A stretch of DNA of 64,000 bases. Source: JAKAXS01 sp965279065. GTDB taxonomy: Bacteria; Pseudomonadota; Alphaproteobacteria; Rhizobiales; Hyphomicrobiaceae. Made by a program: the position numbers and the translations under genes. Positions within the stretch are counted from its first letter, which is position 1; every line of letters starts with the position of its first letter. This document shows positions 42,599 through 50,079 of this stretch, one piece after another. The stretch lies in the NCBI GenBank assembly GCA_965279065.1, contig OZ257134.1, positions 1,550,001 through 1,614,000 on the forward strand, given 5' to 3'. Under the pieces are notes generated by a model. That model made no database searches. It worked only from the letters and a program-made list of their open reading frames with translations, and was not told where the DNA came from.

Positions 42599-44161
42599 AT
42601 GAAAACGGGTTCGCATGAGGCGCTCCCCTCGCCCGACGCGTTCGCCAAACGCTACAAGGCGGGCGAGCCGCAGGTCGTCTACACGCGCCTGATCGCCGAT
42701 CTCGAGACGCCTGTTTCGGCCTACCTCAAGCTCGCGGCCGACAAGCCGATGAGCTTCCTGTTGGAATCGGTCGAAGGCGGCGCGACGCGTGGCCGCTACT
42801 CGGTCATTGGCCTGCAGCCCGATCTCGTCTGGCGCGCCCACGGCAATGAGGCGCAGGTCAACCGCACGCCCGCCTCGAAACCGAAGACCTTCAAGCGCGA
42901 CGACAAGCCGACGCTGGAGTCTCTGCGCGCGCTGTTGGCGGACTCGCGTCTCAACCTGCCGCCCGAGTTGCCGCCGATGGCCGCCGGCGTCTTCGGATAC
43001 ATGGGCTACGATACGATCCGCCTCGTCGAGCGCTTGGAGCAGGTCAATCCCGACGATCTGGGACTGCCCGACGCCATCCTGATACGCCCGACCTTGATCG
43101 TGATCTTCGACAGCGTCCGCGACGAGCTGAGTATCGTAACGCCGGTGCGGCCGGATCCCGCCATCTCCGCCGACAAAGCCTACAAGGCCGCCTTGAAGCG
43201 CCTGAAGAGCGTTGTTTCCGATTTGGAGGCGCCGCTTCCCCATCCCGCTTCGGTCACCAGCAAGAAGCTCGCCGCGCCCGAGCCGCGTTCCAACACCAAG
43301 CCGTCCGAATATCTGAAGATGGTGGCCAAGGCGAAAGAGTACATCGCCGCCGGCGACATCTTCCAGGTCGTGTTGTCCCAGCGCTTCTCGGCGCCATTCG
43401 CGCTGCCGGCCTTCTCGCTCTACCGCGCGCTGCGCCGCTTGAATCCATCGCCGTTCCTGTTCCACCTGGAGTTCGGCGACTTCGCCCTCGTCGGCTCCAG
43501 CCCGGAAATTCTCGTGCGCGTGCGCGACGGTCAGGTCACCATCCGCCCCATCGCTGGCACCGCGCCTCGCGGCGCCACGGATCACGACGACAAGGCGCTG
43601 GGTGAAGCCCTCCTGAAGGATCCCAAGGAACGCTCCGAGCATCTGATGCTGCTCGATCTCGGCCGCAACGACATCGGTCGCGTCGCCGAGACGGGCACGG
43701 TCGACGTCACCGACCAGTTCGTCATCGAGCGCTACAGCCATGTCATGCACATCGTCTCGAACGTGGTGGGACAACTCGCCAAGACGAAGGACTCGGTCGA
43801 TGCCTTGATGGCGGGTTTCCCGGCCGGCACGGTGTCGGGCGCACCCAAGGTCCGCGCCATGGAGGTCATAGATGAACTGGAAAAGTCCAAACGCGGCCCC
43901 TATGCCGGCTGCGTCGGCTACTTCACGGCCGATGGCGAGATGGACACGTGCATCGTGCTGCGCACCGCGCTCGTGAAGGACGGCATCATGCATGTCCAGG
44001 CCGGCGCCGGCATCGTCTACGACAGCCTGCCCGAGAACGAACAGCAGGAGTGCATCAACAAAGCCAAGGCGATCGTGCGCGCCGCCGAAGAAGCCGTCCG
44101 CTTCGCCACCCGCCGCCGTTCCTCCGGCAAGTCCAGCGGCAACGGCGGCCCGTTCGCCTGA
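42599..44161 (+). CDS. trpE: anthranilate synthase component I
   Basis: With TrpG it makes anthranilate from chorismate, the first committed step to tryptophan. The 520-residue protein has the regulatory N-terminal part (VSAYLKLAADKPMSFLLESVEGG, with the LLES element used in tryptophan feedback) and the chorismate domain: GDIFQVVLSQRF near 252, SSPEILVRV near 300, RPIAGTAPRG near 316, ERSEHLMLLDLGRNDIGRV near 340 and FPAGTVSGAPKVRAME near 400. It is not fused to the glutaminase, unlike the TrpEG fusion of Rhizobiaceae and Bradyrhizobium. sixA and trpG follow on the same strand. Confidence 0.96.
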   Translation: MKTGSHEALPSPDAFAKRYKAGEPQVVYTRLIADLETPVSAYLKLAADKPMSFLLESVEGGATRGRYSVIGLQPDLVWRAHGNEAQVNRTPASKPKTFKRDDKPTLESLRALLADSRLNLPPELPPMAAGVFGYMGYDTIRLVERLEQVNPDDLGLPDAILIRPTLIVIFDSVRDELSIVTPVRPDPAISADKAYKAALKRLKSVVSDLEAPLPHPASVTSKKLAAPEPRSNTKPSEYLKMVAKAKEYIAAGDIFQVVLSQRFSAPFALPAFSLYRALRRLNPSPFLFHLEFGDFALVGSSPEILVRVRDGQVTIRPIAGTAPRGATDHDDKALGEALLKDPKERSEHLMLLDLGRNDIGRVAETGTVDVTDQFVIERYSHVMHIVSNVVGQLAKTKDSVDALMAGFPAGTVSGAPKVRAMEVIDELEKSKRGPYAGCVGYFTADGEMDTCIVLRTALVKDGIMHVQAGAGIVYDSLPENEQQECINKAKAIVRAAEEAVRFATRRRSSGKSSGNGGPFA

Positions 44162-44213
44162 ATGGTCGAGCTGCCCGCTTGACAGCGTTCACCGGTCGAG
44201 GCCACCTCAGCGC

Positions 44214-44732
44214 ATGCTTACGCTCTCTCTTCTGCGTCACGCCAAATCGAGTTGGGATGACGTGGACATCGATGATTTCGAGCGGCCGTTGTCGAAGCGC
44301 GGCGCCAATGCCGCGCCGCAGATGGGCCGCGCCATGCGCGAACTCAAGCTGAAGCCGGATCTCGTCTTGTGTTCGGCGGCGGTCCGCACGCGCGCGACGG
44401 TCGCACTGGTTCTGCTGGAGCTGGGACCGCCGGCGCCGGAAGTGCGTTACGACGAGGGCCTCTACCTGGCCTCGCCCAAGGTGATGCTGACGCACATCCG
44501 CAAGATCGAGAATACAGTGCGCAATCTCCTGATCGTCGGGCACAACCCTGGCACACACGCCCTGGCTCTGGAATTGATCGGCGCCGCTAAGCGCGAGGAT
44601 ATGGCCGAGCTCGCCACGAAATTTCCCACGGCAGCGCTGGCCAATATCACCTTCGAACTCGACAGCTGGCGCGACGTGAAGGCGGGGTTGGGTCACCTCG
44701 TCGTCTTCATGACCCCGCGCAATCTTCCTTGA
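44214..44732 (+). CDS. SixA-type histidine phosphatase
   Basis: This is a small phosphoglycerate-mutase-like enzyme (172 residues) of the SixA family, which removes phosphate from phosphohistidine proteins such as HPt domains or NPr. It begins LSLLRHAKSSWDD, with the catalytic RHG/RHA motif, then SKRGANAAPQMGRAM, LVLCSAAVRTRATVALV and the second histidine in IVGHNPGTHALALEL near 105. The ATG at 44214 is preferred over the long open frame upstream, which is a shadow of trpE. It lies between trpE and trpG and is likely co-transcribed. The target is not known. Confidence 0.85.
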   Translation: MLTLSLLRHAKSSWDDVDIDDFERPLSKRGANAAPQMGRAMRELKLKPDLVLCSAAVRTRATVALVLLELGPPAPEVRYDEGLYLASPKVMLTHIRKIENTVRNLLIVGHNPGTHALALELIGAAKREDMAELATKFPTAALANITFELDSWRDVKAGLGHLVVFMTPRNLP

Positions 44733-44772
44733 CGCTGCCGTCGCCTCGGCCCACATATCGGGTTGATCTTCC

Positions 44773-44786
44773 GCGGGTTAACCCGC
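44773..44786. promoter_or_regulatory. 14-bp perfect palindrome before trpG
   Basis: GCGGGTTAACCCGC is a perfect palindrome ending 6 bp before the first trpG ATG (44793). It could be an operator for a dimeric regulator or a short RNA stem covering the ribosome-binding region. No known Trp regulator site matches it clearly. Confidence 0.4.
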
Positions 44787-44792
44787 CCGACC

Positions 44793-45404
44793 ATGGTCCC
44801 CCGCATGCTGCTTCTGATCGACAACTACGACAGCTTTACCTACAACCTCGTCCACTTCCTGGGCGAACTGGGTGCTGCCTGCGAGGTGCATCGTAACGAC
44901 CAGATCAGTACGGCCGAGGTGCTGAAGAAGAAGCCGAAGGCGATCGTCCTGTCGCCCGGACCCTGCACGCCCAACGAGGCAGGCATCTGCCTCGACCTCA
45001 TCGCCAAGGCCGGACCGACGATCCCGCTGCTCGGTGTCTGTCTCGGTCATCAGGCCATCGGCCAGACATATGGCGGCAAGGTCATCCGCGCGCCCGTGCC
45101 CATGCACGGCAAGCTGTCCCAGATAACGCATACGAACGAGAGCGTGTTCAAGGGCCTCCCCGCGATGTTCGACGTGACGCGCTATCACTCGCTGATTGTC
45201 GAGCGCAAGTCGCTGCCGGACGTGCTGCACGTGACGGCGGAGACGTCCGACAAGATCATCATGGGCCTGATGCACAAGACGCATCCCGTCCATGGCGTGC
45301 AGTTCCACCCCGAGAGCATTGCCTCCGAGCAGGGGCACGCGCTCCTGGAGAACTTCCTGAAGCTCGCCGGTTTCTCCACGAAAAAGCGCAAGGCCGCCGC
45401 CTAG
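44793..45404 (+). CDS. trpG: anthranilate synthase glutamine amidotransferase subunit
   Basis: It supplies ammonia from glutamine to TrpE. The 203-residue class I glutaminase has LLLIDNYDSFTYNLVHFLGELG at the start, LSPGPCTPNEAGICLDLI near residue 54, the catalytic Cys in LGVCLGHQAIGQ near 81, and the His/Glu of the triad in GVQFHPESI near residue 170. The ATG at 44793 adds MVPR to the second candidate at 44805; neither has a strong ribosome-binding site. It may also serve PabB as in many bacteria. The gene abuts the convergent ycjF with no gap. Confidence 0.95.
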   Translation: MVPRMLLLIDNYDSFTYNLVHFLGELGAACEVHRNDQISTAEVLKKKPKAIVLSPGPCTPNEAGICLDLIAKAGPTIPLLGVCLGHQAIGQTYGGKVIRAPVPMHGKLSQITHTNESVFKGLPAMFDVTRYHSLIVERKSLPDVLHVTAETSDKIIMGLMHKTHPVHGVQFHPESIASEQGHALLENFLKLAGFSTKKRKAAA

Positions 45405-46415
45405 CTACTTCGCGTCGCTCTTGCGGAAGATCTCCGGTAGCAAATCCCGGATGCGCACTGGCGTGGCTTCAAGGAATGGCAGCGGCCGCGTCACCTCGAT
45501 TGCGGCCACCCCCACACGGGCCGTCAGTGCGCCGTTGAAGACGCCTTCGCCCAGCCGCCGCGATAGCCGCCGCAGCAGATCCTGCCCCAGGAACTGACCG
45601 AGCAGGTCGTCGGTCAGCGCCAAACCGCCCGTGGCGATGATGTGTGTTACCACCATGCGCGCAAGCCGGAACGAGCCGAGGAAACCCGGACGTCCCCCGT
45701 ACAGACCCGCCAGCGTCCGCAGCAGCCGCAGGTTCTCGATCAAAACGTAGATCATGGCGATCCACGCCATCGGCGACAGCGCCGTGACGACGCTGACGCG
45801 CTTGGCCGCCTTAAGAATGAGCCGGCGTGCCTCGCTGTCGAGTGGCACGATCAGCTCGCGTTCTGCAAGCGCAAGCAGATCGCCCGGATCGCGTACATCG
45901 CCCTCGTGTTCTCGCAGGCGCGCCAGGCCCCATTTTTGATCCGGGCGCGAGGAGAACAGCGACTTCAGGTCCCTGACAGCGTCGCGTTCGCCACGCGCAT
46001 TGCGCTGGCGTAGCGCCACCAGGATCTCGCGGCGCAGGCGCGACAACCGGCTCAGGCGTAGAATGCCGACGACTTCGCGCAGGATGATCACGGCCAGCGA
46101 CACCGTCGCGACGGCCGCCAGTGCCGTCGCCAGCCAGCCGACCCAGTCGTTGCGCGTTATCGCATCGGAAACGAAGCCGGTAAACGCCACCCCTGCCGCA
46201 AGAAGTGTCAGGCTGGCCATGGCCGAGAGAAACATCGCGCCCCAGCGCACGCCCCGCTGGACAGCGTCGCGCCGCCAGGGCGGGGCCGGTGCCACGCCCG
46301 TCGTGGCTTCATCTGTTTCGCCGACACCTGCGTCGAGTGCCTCGGCCTGCGAGCTCTCGATCGACGGGTCGTCAGGTTCGAACACTCGGGGCTTGCGTGG
46401 CGATGGTCCGGTCAT
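45405..46415 (-). CDS. ycjF: YcjF family (UPF0283/DUF697) membrane protein
   Basis: This 336-residue inner-membrane protein belongs to the YcjF family, always linked to the P-loop protein YcjX. It has a charged N-terminal region to about residue 55, two membrane helices (about 58-80 and 91-112), then a long cytoplasmic helical region (VGILRLSRLSRLRREILVALR), and the DUF697 part with WIAMIYVLIENLRLLRTLAGLYGGRPG near residue 222. The exact role is unknown; in gammaproteobacteria the pair is induced with envelope-stress (psp) genes. The start overlaps ycjX by 4 bp. Confidence 0.88.
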   Translation of the reverse strand: MTGPSPRKPRVFEPDDPSIESSQAEALDAGVGETDEATTGVAPAPPWRRDAVQRGVRWGAMFLSAMASLTLLAAGVAFTGFVSDAITRNDWVGWLATALAAVATVSLAVIILREVVGILRLSRLSRLRREILVALRQRNARGERDAVRDLKSLFSSRPDQKWGLARLREHEGDVRDPGDLLALAERELIVPLDSEARRLILKAAKRVSVVTALSPMAWIAMIYVLIENLRLLRTLAGLYGGRPGFLGSFRLARMVVTHIIATGGLALTDDLLGQFLGQDLLRRLSRRLGEGVFNGALTARVGVAAIEVTRPLPFLEATPVRIRDLLPEIFRKSDAK

Positions 46416-47917
46416 GCGAGCCGGTCCCCCAGAAGGAACTGCATGGCCCTGTCGAGTCGGATGTGCGCCAGGGGCGGCGCCTCGCCGCTTGCCCCGGCCG
46501 GCGGCACTCGCGCCGGACGAAATCTGACGAACGCGGCTTCACCCATCGTTTGTCCTGCCTGCTCCAGCGCGACGCGCGGATCGGCCGGCAAGTCGCCGGG
46601 AAAGATCGCCGCTTCTTTGATGCCGTCAAACGTCTTGCCGTCGATCCGTTCGCCCGGGAGCGGCGTGCCGACAATGCACGGCAACCGCTCGCCGCCATGC
46701 TTGGCTTCCGCCTCCCGCGTTGCCCGCAGGGCGGCAAGCGCCATGACATGGACGTCGGCCCCGGCGCTCGCAGCACGCGCGATGGCGCGATCGGTGATCA
46801 GGCGAAGAATACCTTCCAGCCGGTCATGGCTCGTGTGGTGCAGATGGTCCGCCTTGGTGGCGGCGAACAGCAGCTTGTCGATCCGCCGCCCCATCAGCAG
46901 CGACAGGAAGCTGTTGGCACCTGGTCGAAACGCACGCAAAGCTGCCTCCAGCGCCCGCTGCAGATCAGCGACGGCGGCGGGCCCCTCGTTGAGGGCGGCG
47001 AGCACATCGACCAGTACGATCTGGCGGTCGAGCCGGCTGAAGTGATCGCGAAAGAACGGCCGCACGACGTGCGATTTATAGCTTTCGAAGCGACGCTCCA
47101 TCATGGCTCCGAGACTGCCCCGGCGAACGCTGGCGTTAGCCGGGAGGTCGAGCGGGAAAAACGTGAGCAGGGGAGAGCCGGAGAGATCGCCCGGCATAAG
47201 GAAACGGCCTGGGCTCAAAGTCGACGTTCCGCCGCGCGAGCCACGAGCCGCATGCAGGTACTCGGTGAACACCCGCGCGCCGGCGATGGCCGCCTGTTCG
47301 TGTTCCGGAGCGTTGACGTCAAGGCTGGCGACGTGTGCGAGCCACGGGTCGGCAGCCGCAGCGCGTAAGGGCTCACGCGCAAGTCGCATCGCCTCGGCAG
47401 ACCAGACGGCATAGGTCTGATCCAGCAGACCGAGGTCGATCAGCCATTCACCCGGATAATCGACGATGTCGACATTGAGTCGCGGGATGCCAATGGCGCG
47501 ACGCAGTGCCGTCCCTGGCGTGAAGTCGATGGCTACTCGCAGCTCCGAGATATGCCGGGTGCCGTCGGGCCAATCTGGTGGCTCTCCAGCCAGCTTCTCG
47601 ACGTGGGCTTCGTAGTCGAACCGGGGCACGGCATCGTCGGGCTGCGGTTGAAGGTGCGCCGCCGTCAGCCTGCGCTCAGCCACGGCCTCGAAAAACGGCA
47701 GCCTGCCGCCCGACACGAGATTGTGGATCAACGCCGTGATGAAAACCGTTTTGCCAGACCGCGACAGGCCCGTGACGCCAAGGCGCAGGTTCGGCGTGAA
47801 GGCGTCGTTCAGATAGGCGCCGGCGGATTGCAGCAGCGCTTCGCCGGACAGGGATGACAGGTCGGGGAAACGCAACGGGGAGACCTCGTGGACAAGGTCT
47901 CCCCTAGTTAGGCTCAT
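46412..47917 (-). CDS. ycjX: YcjX family P-loop ATPase/GTPase
   Basis: This is a cytoplasmic nucleotide-binding protein of the DUF463 family, the partner of YcjF. The 501-residue protein has the Walker A loop GVTGLSRSGKTVFITALIHNL near residue 47 and the Walker B-like VDIVDYPGEWLIDLGLL near 148. Downstream are QIVLVDVLAALNEGP and LLFAATKADHLHHTSHDRL, resembling the G4-like AAxKAD motif. The size fits the family (about 465-500). A 28-residue membrane ORF lies upstream on the same strand. Its function is not established beyond association with membrane stress. Confidence 0.9.
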   Translation of the reverse strand: MSLTRGDLVHEVSPLRFPDLSSLSGEALLQSAGAYLNDAFTPNLRLGVTGLSRSGKTVFITALIHNLVSGGRLPFFEAVAERRLTAAHLQPQPDDAVPRFDYEAHVEKLAGEPPDWPDGTRHISELRVAIDFTPGTALRRAIGIPRLNVDIVDYPGEWLIDLGLLDQTYAVWSAEAMRLAREPLRAAAADPWLAHVASLDVNAPEHEQAAIAGARVFTEYLHAARGSRGGTSTLSPGRFLMPGDLSGSPLLTFFPLDLPANASVRRGSLGAMMERRFESYKSHVVRPFFRDHFSRLDRQIVLVDVLAALNEGPAAVADLQRALEAALRAFRPGANSFLSLLMGRRIDKLLFAATKADHLHHTSHDRLEGILRLITDRAIARAASAGADVHVMALAALRATREAEAKHGGERLPCIVGTPLPGERIDGKTFDGIKEAAIFPGDLPADPRVALEQAGQTMGEAAFVRFRPARVPPAGASGEAPPLAHIRLDRAMQFLLGDRLA

Positions 47918-47958
47918 GATCGGGGCGCCGCAAGTGAACGCCGCGGCGGGACTTGCCT

Positions 47959-48045
47959 TCAGCCGTAGAACACCACGACGACGCCGGCACCTAGAACGAC
48001 AAGCCCCATGCAGATGATCGCGCCAGAGCGCAGAAATTCGACCAT
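47959..48045 (-). CDS. 28-residue single-span membrane small protein
   Basis: This short ORF starts with ATG at 48045 and stops at 47959. An AAGGAA lies nine bases before the start. The product is MVEFLRSGAIICMGLVVLGA followed by GVVVVFYG: a charged start, one hydrophobic helix with a Gly/Val face and a short end, consistent with a membrane-inserted microprotein. It lies between ycjX (41 bp downstream) and the MoxR gene (149 bp upstream). It is too short for most gene callers. The function is unknown; regulation of a neighbouring membrane protein would be a guess. Confidence 0.55.
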   Translation of the reverse strand: MVEFLRSGAIICMGLVVLGAGVVVVFYG

Positions 48046-48194
48046 CGGATTATTCCTTCGAAGCTAGCGATCCAACTTGAGGACCACACTAGTCCCGCAG
48101 CTATGAATTCCGTCTGAAGACCGCCTTCATGTGGCGTTCATGTGGCGGACATGTTGCCGCTTGGTATCAGCCACATTGACGACGGCAGTTCAGA

Positions 48195-49073
48195 TCAGTC
48201 CTTGCGGCGGGCTAGGAACGCAAGCCTCTCAAACAAATGAACATCTTGCTCGTTCTTCAGCAGCGCACCGTGCAGTGGCGGTATCAGCTTGCGCGCATCG
48301 GTCTCGCGGAGCGTTTCCGGTGAGATGTCTTCGTTGAGCAACAGTTTGATCCAATCCAGCAGCTCCGACGTCGACGGCTTCTTCTTCAGACCGGGGACAT
48401 CCCGCAACTCGTAGAAAACCCGCATGGCTTCGGAAACGAGTCGCCCCTTCAAATTTGGGAAGTGGACCTCGATGATGGCCCGCATCGTCTCCTCATCGGG
48501 GAATTTGATGTAGTGGAAGAAGCAGCGGCGTAGGAATGCGTCCGGCAGCTCCTTCTCGTTGTTCGACGTGATGATGACGATCGGCCGGACGCGCGCCTTG
48601 ATCGTCTCGCCGGTCTCGTAGACGTAGAACTCCATGCGATCGAGTTCCTGCAGCAGGTCGTTGGGGAACTCGATGTCCGCCTTGTCGATTTCGTCGATCA
48701 GCAGCACGGGGCGCTCCTCCATCTGGAACGCCTCCCACAGCTTGCCCCGCTTGATGTAGTTGGCGATGTGCTTGACGCGCGCGTCGCCCAGTTGACTGTC
48801 GCGCAGGCGCGAGACGGCATCGTATTCGTAGAGGCCCTGCTGGGCCTTCGTCGTCGATTTTATATGCCACTCGATGGTCGGCGCGCCCAGCGATCGTGCA
48901 ACCTCCAGCGCCAGCACCGTCTTGCCAGTGCCCGGCTCGCCCTTCACGAGCAAGGGCCGCTCCAGAGCGATCGCCGCGTTGACAGCAATCTTCAGGTCGT
49001 CTGTGGCGATGTAATCCGCGGTTCCGGCGAATGCCGCTGCAGTGGGTTTGAAGTTTTCTGGGGATTTTTTCAT
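48195..49073 (-). CDS. MoxR-family AAA+ ATPase
   Basis: This is a 292-residue AAA+ ATPase of the MoxR/CoxD type, a chaperone-like family that helps metal-cofactor insertion or envelope complexes. It has Walker A LLVKGEPGTGKTVLALEVA near residue 43, Walker B ERPVLLIDEIDKAD near residue 119, sensor 1 PIVIITSNNEKELPDAFLRRC near residue 164 and a C-terminal lid with DVPGLKKKPSTSELLDWIKLLL. MoxR genes are normally next to a VWA-domain partner (CoxE or BatA type); none is seen here. The ATG at 49073 is used. It is divergent from dksA. Confidence 0.88.
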   Translation of the reverse strand: MKKSPENFKPTAAAFAGTADYIATDDLKIAVNAAIALERPLLVKGEPGTGKTVLALEVARSLGAPTIEWHIKSTTKAQQGLYEYDAVSRLRDSQLGDARVKHIANYIKRGKLWEAFQMEERPVLLIDEIDKADIEFPNDLLQELDRMEFYVYETGETIKARVRPIVIITSNNEKELPDAFLRRCFFHYIKFPDEETMRAIIEVHFPNLKGRLVSEAMRVFYELRDVPGLKKKPSTSELLDWIKLLLNEDISPETLRETDARKLIPPLHGALLKNEQDVHLFERLAFLARRKD

Positions 49074-49318
49074 CGGCAACTTTCTTCGGGGATCGCTGTC
49101 AAACCTTACGAGGCCGCCCCAAACGGGGCAACGGGCAGCGCCATGCGCCCTGGCGTCACGGCAGAAAATGCCGATTCGTCGCGTTCAGACTAAATGCGCG
49201 GATCTGCTTGACTTTTGCATATCGAGCCGTCAATAGGAGCCTCGAAAATCGCCGTCGCAGCACGCACGTATCGAGGGCCGAAGCGCGACGCTGAAATTAA
49301 CGTGTCGCGGAGGCCGCA

Positions 49319-50044
49319 ATGTCCAGGCGCGATCAGCAAAAGCGGCCCAAGTCCAAGGCCGGGGCGAAGCTTTCGACAAAGACCAAGGCGGCGCGGGTAA
49401 CGGCCGTCAATTCAAAAAAGACGCCGGCCAAAAAGGCGGCGGCAAAATTATCCGGTGGCAAGAACGGCCGATCGCTTCCGGCCAAGGCGGTTAAGAAGCC
49501 TGCCAGGGTCGTACGCGCGTCGGCGTTGCGGGCGAAGACGGCACCGGCTAAACGGGCGCCCGTCGCGGAAGCCGTCAGCAATCAAGGCAAGAGGGTTCAG
49601 AGCAAAGTGGCTGTGTCGGTCAAATCAACGCCTATCGTTCTGCCGCCGGACTATACACCGGCGGAAAACGAGCCGTTCATGAACGAGAAGCACCGGATGT
49701 ACTTCCGCAACAAGCTTCTGACATGGAAGGAAGACATCATCCGCCAGACGCGCGAGACCCTGGTCGGCCTGCACGATGATAGCACCCAGCACGCCGATAT
49801 TGCCGATCGCGCGACGTCCGAGACCGATCGGGCTCTCGAACTGCGCTCTCGCGACCGGCAGCGCAAGCTGATCTCCAAGATCGACGCCGCCCTGGCACGC
49901 ATAGAGGATGGCAGCTACGGCTACTGCGAGGAAACTGGCGAGCCGATCGGCCTGAAGCGGCTGGACGCACGCCCCATCGCCACGCTGTCGCTCGAGGCCC
50001 AGGAACGCCACGAACGCCGCGAGCGCGTTTACCGCGAGGATTGA
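49319..50044 (+). CDS. dksA: DksA-type RNA polymerase secondary-channel factor with basic N-terminal tail
   Basis: This is a transcription regulator that works with ppGpp at RNA polymerase. The C-terminal 130 residues are DksA: NEPFMNEKHRMYFRNKLL at 117-134, and the coiled-coil tip DIADRA (Asp160, Asp163, Ala165), which keeps the DxxDxA signature. The zinc site is degraded: only Cys203 is left (GYCEETGEPI), with Thr206, Ser224 and Ala227 in the other places, as in many alphaproteobacteria. The protein has a 105-residue Lys/Ala/Arg-rich start resembling histone H1 tails. This start is genuine: GGAGG lies seven bases before the ATG at 49319. Confidence 0.9.
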   Translation: MSRRDQQKRPKSKAGAKLSTKTKAARVTAVNSKKTPAKKAAAKLSGGKNGRSLPAKAVKKPARVVRASALRAKTAPAKRAPVAEAVSNQGKRVQSKVAVSVKSTPIVLPPDYTPAENEPFMNEKHRMYFRNKLLTWKEDIIRQTRETLVGLHDDSTQHADIADRATSETDRALELRSRDRQRKLISKIDAALARIEDGSYGYCEETGEPIGLKRLDARPIATLSLEAQERHERRERVYRED

Positions 50045-50079
50045 GCGGGCTGAGCACGCTTCCTCCGGCACCGTCTCCC

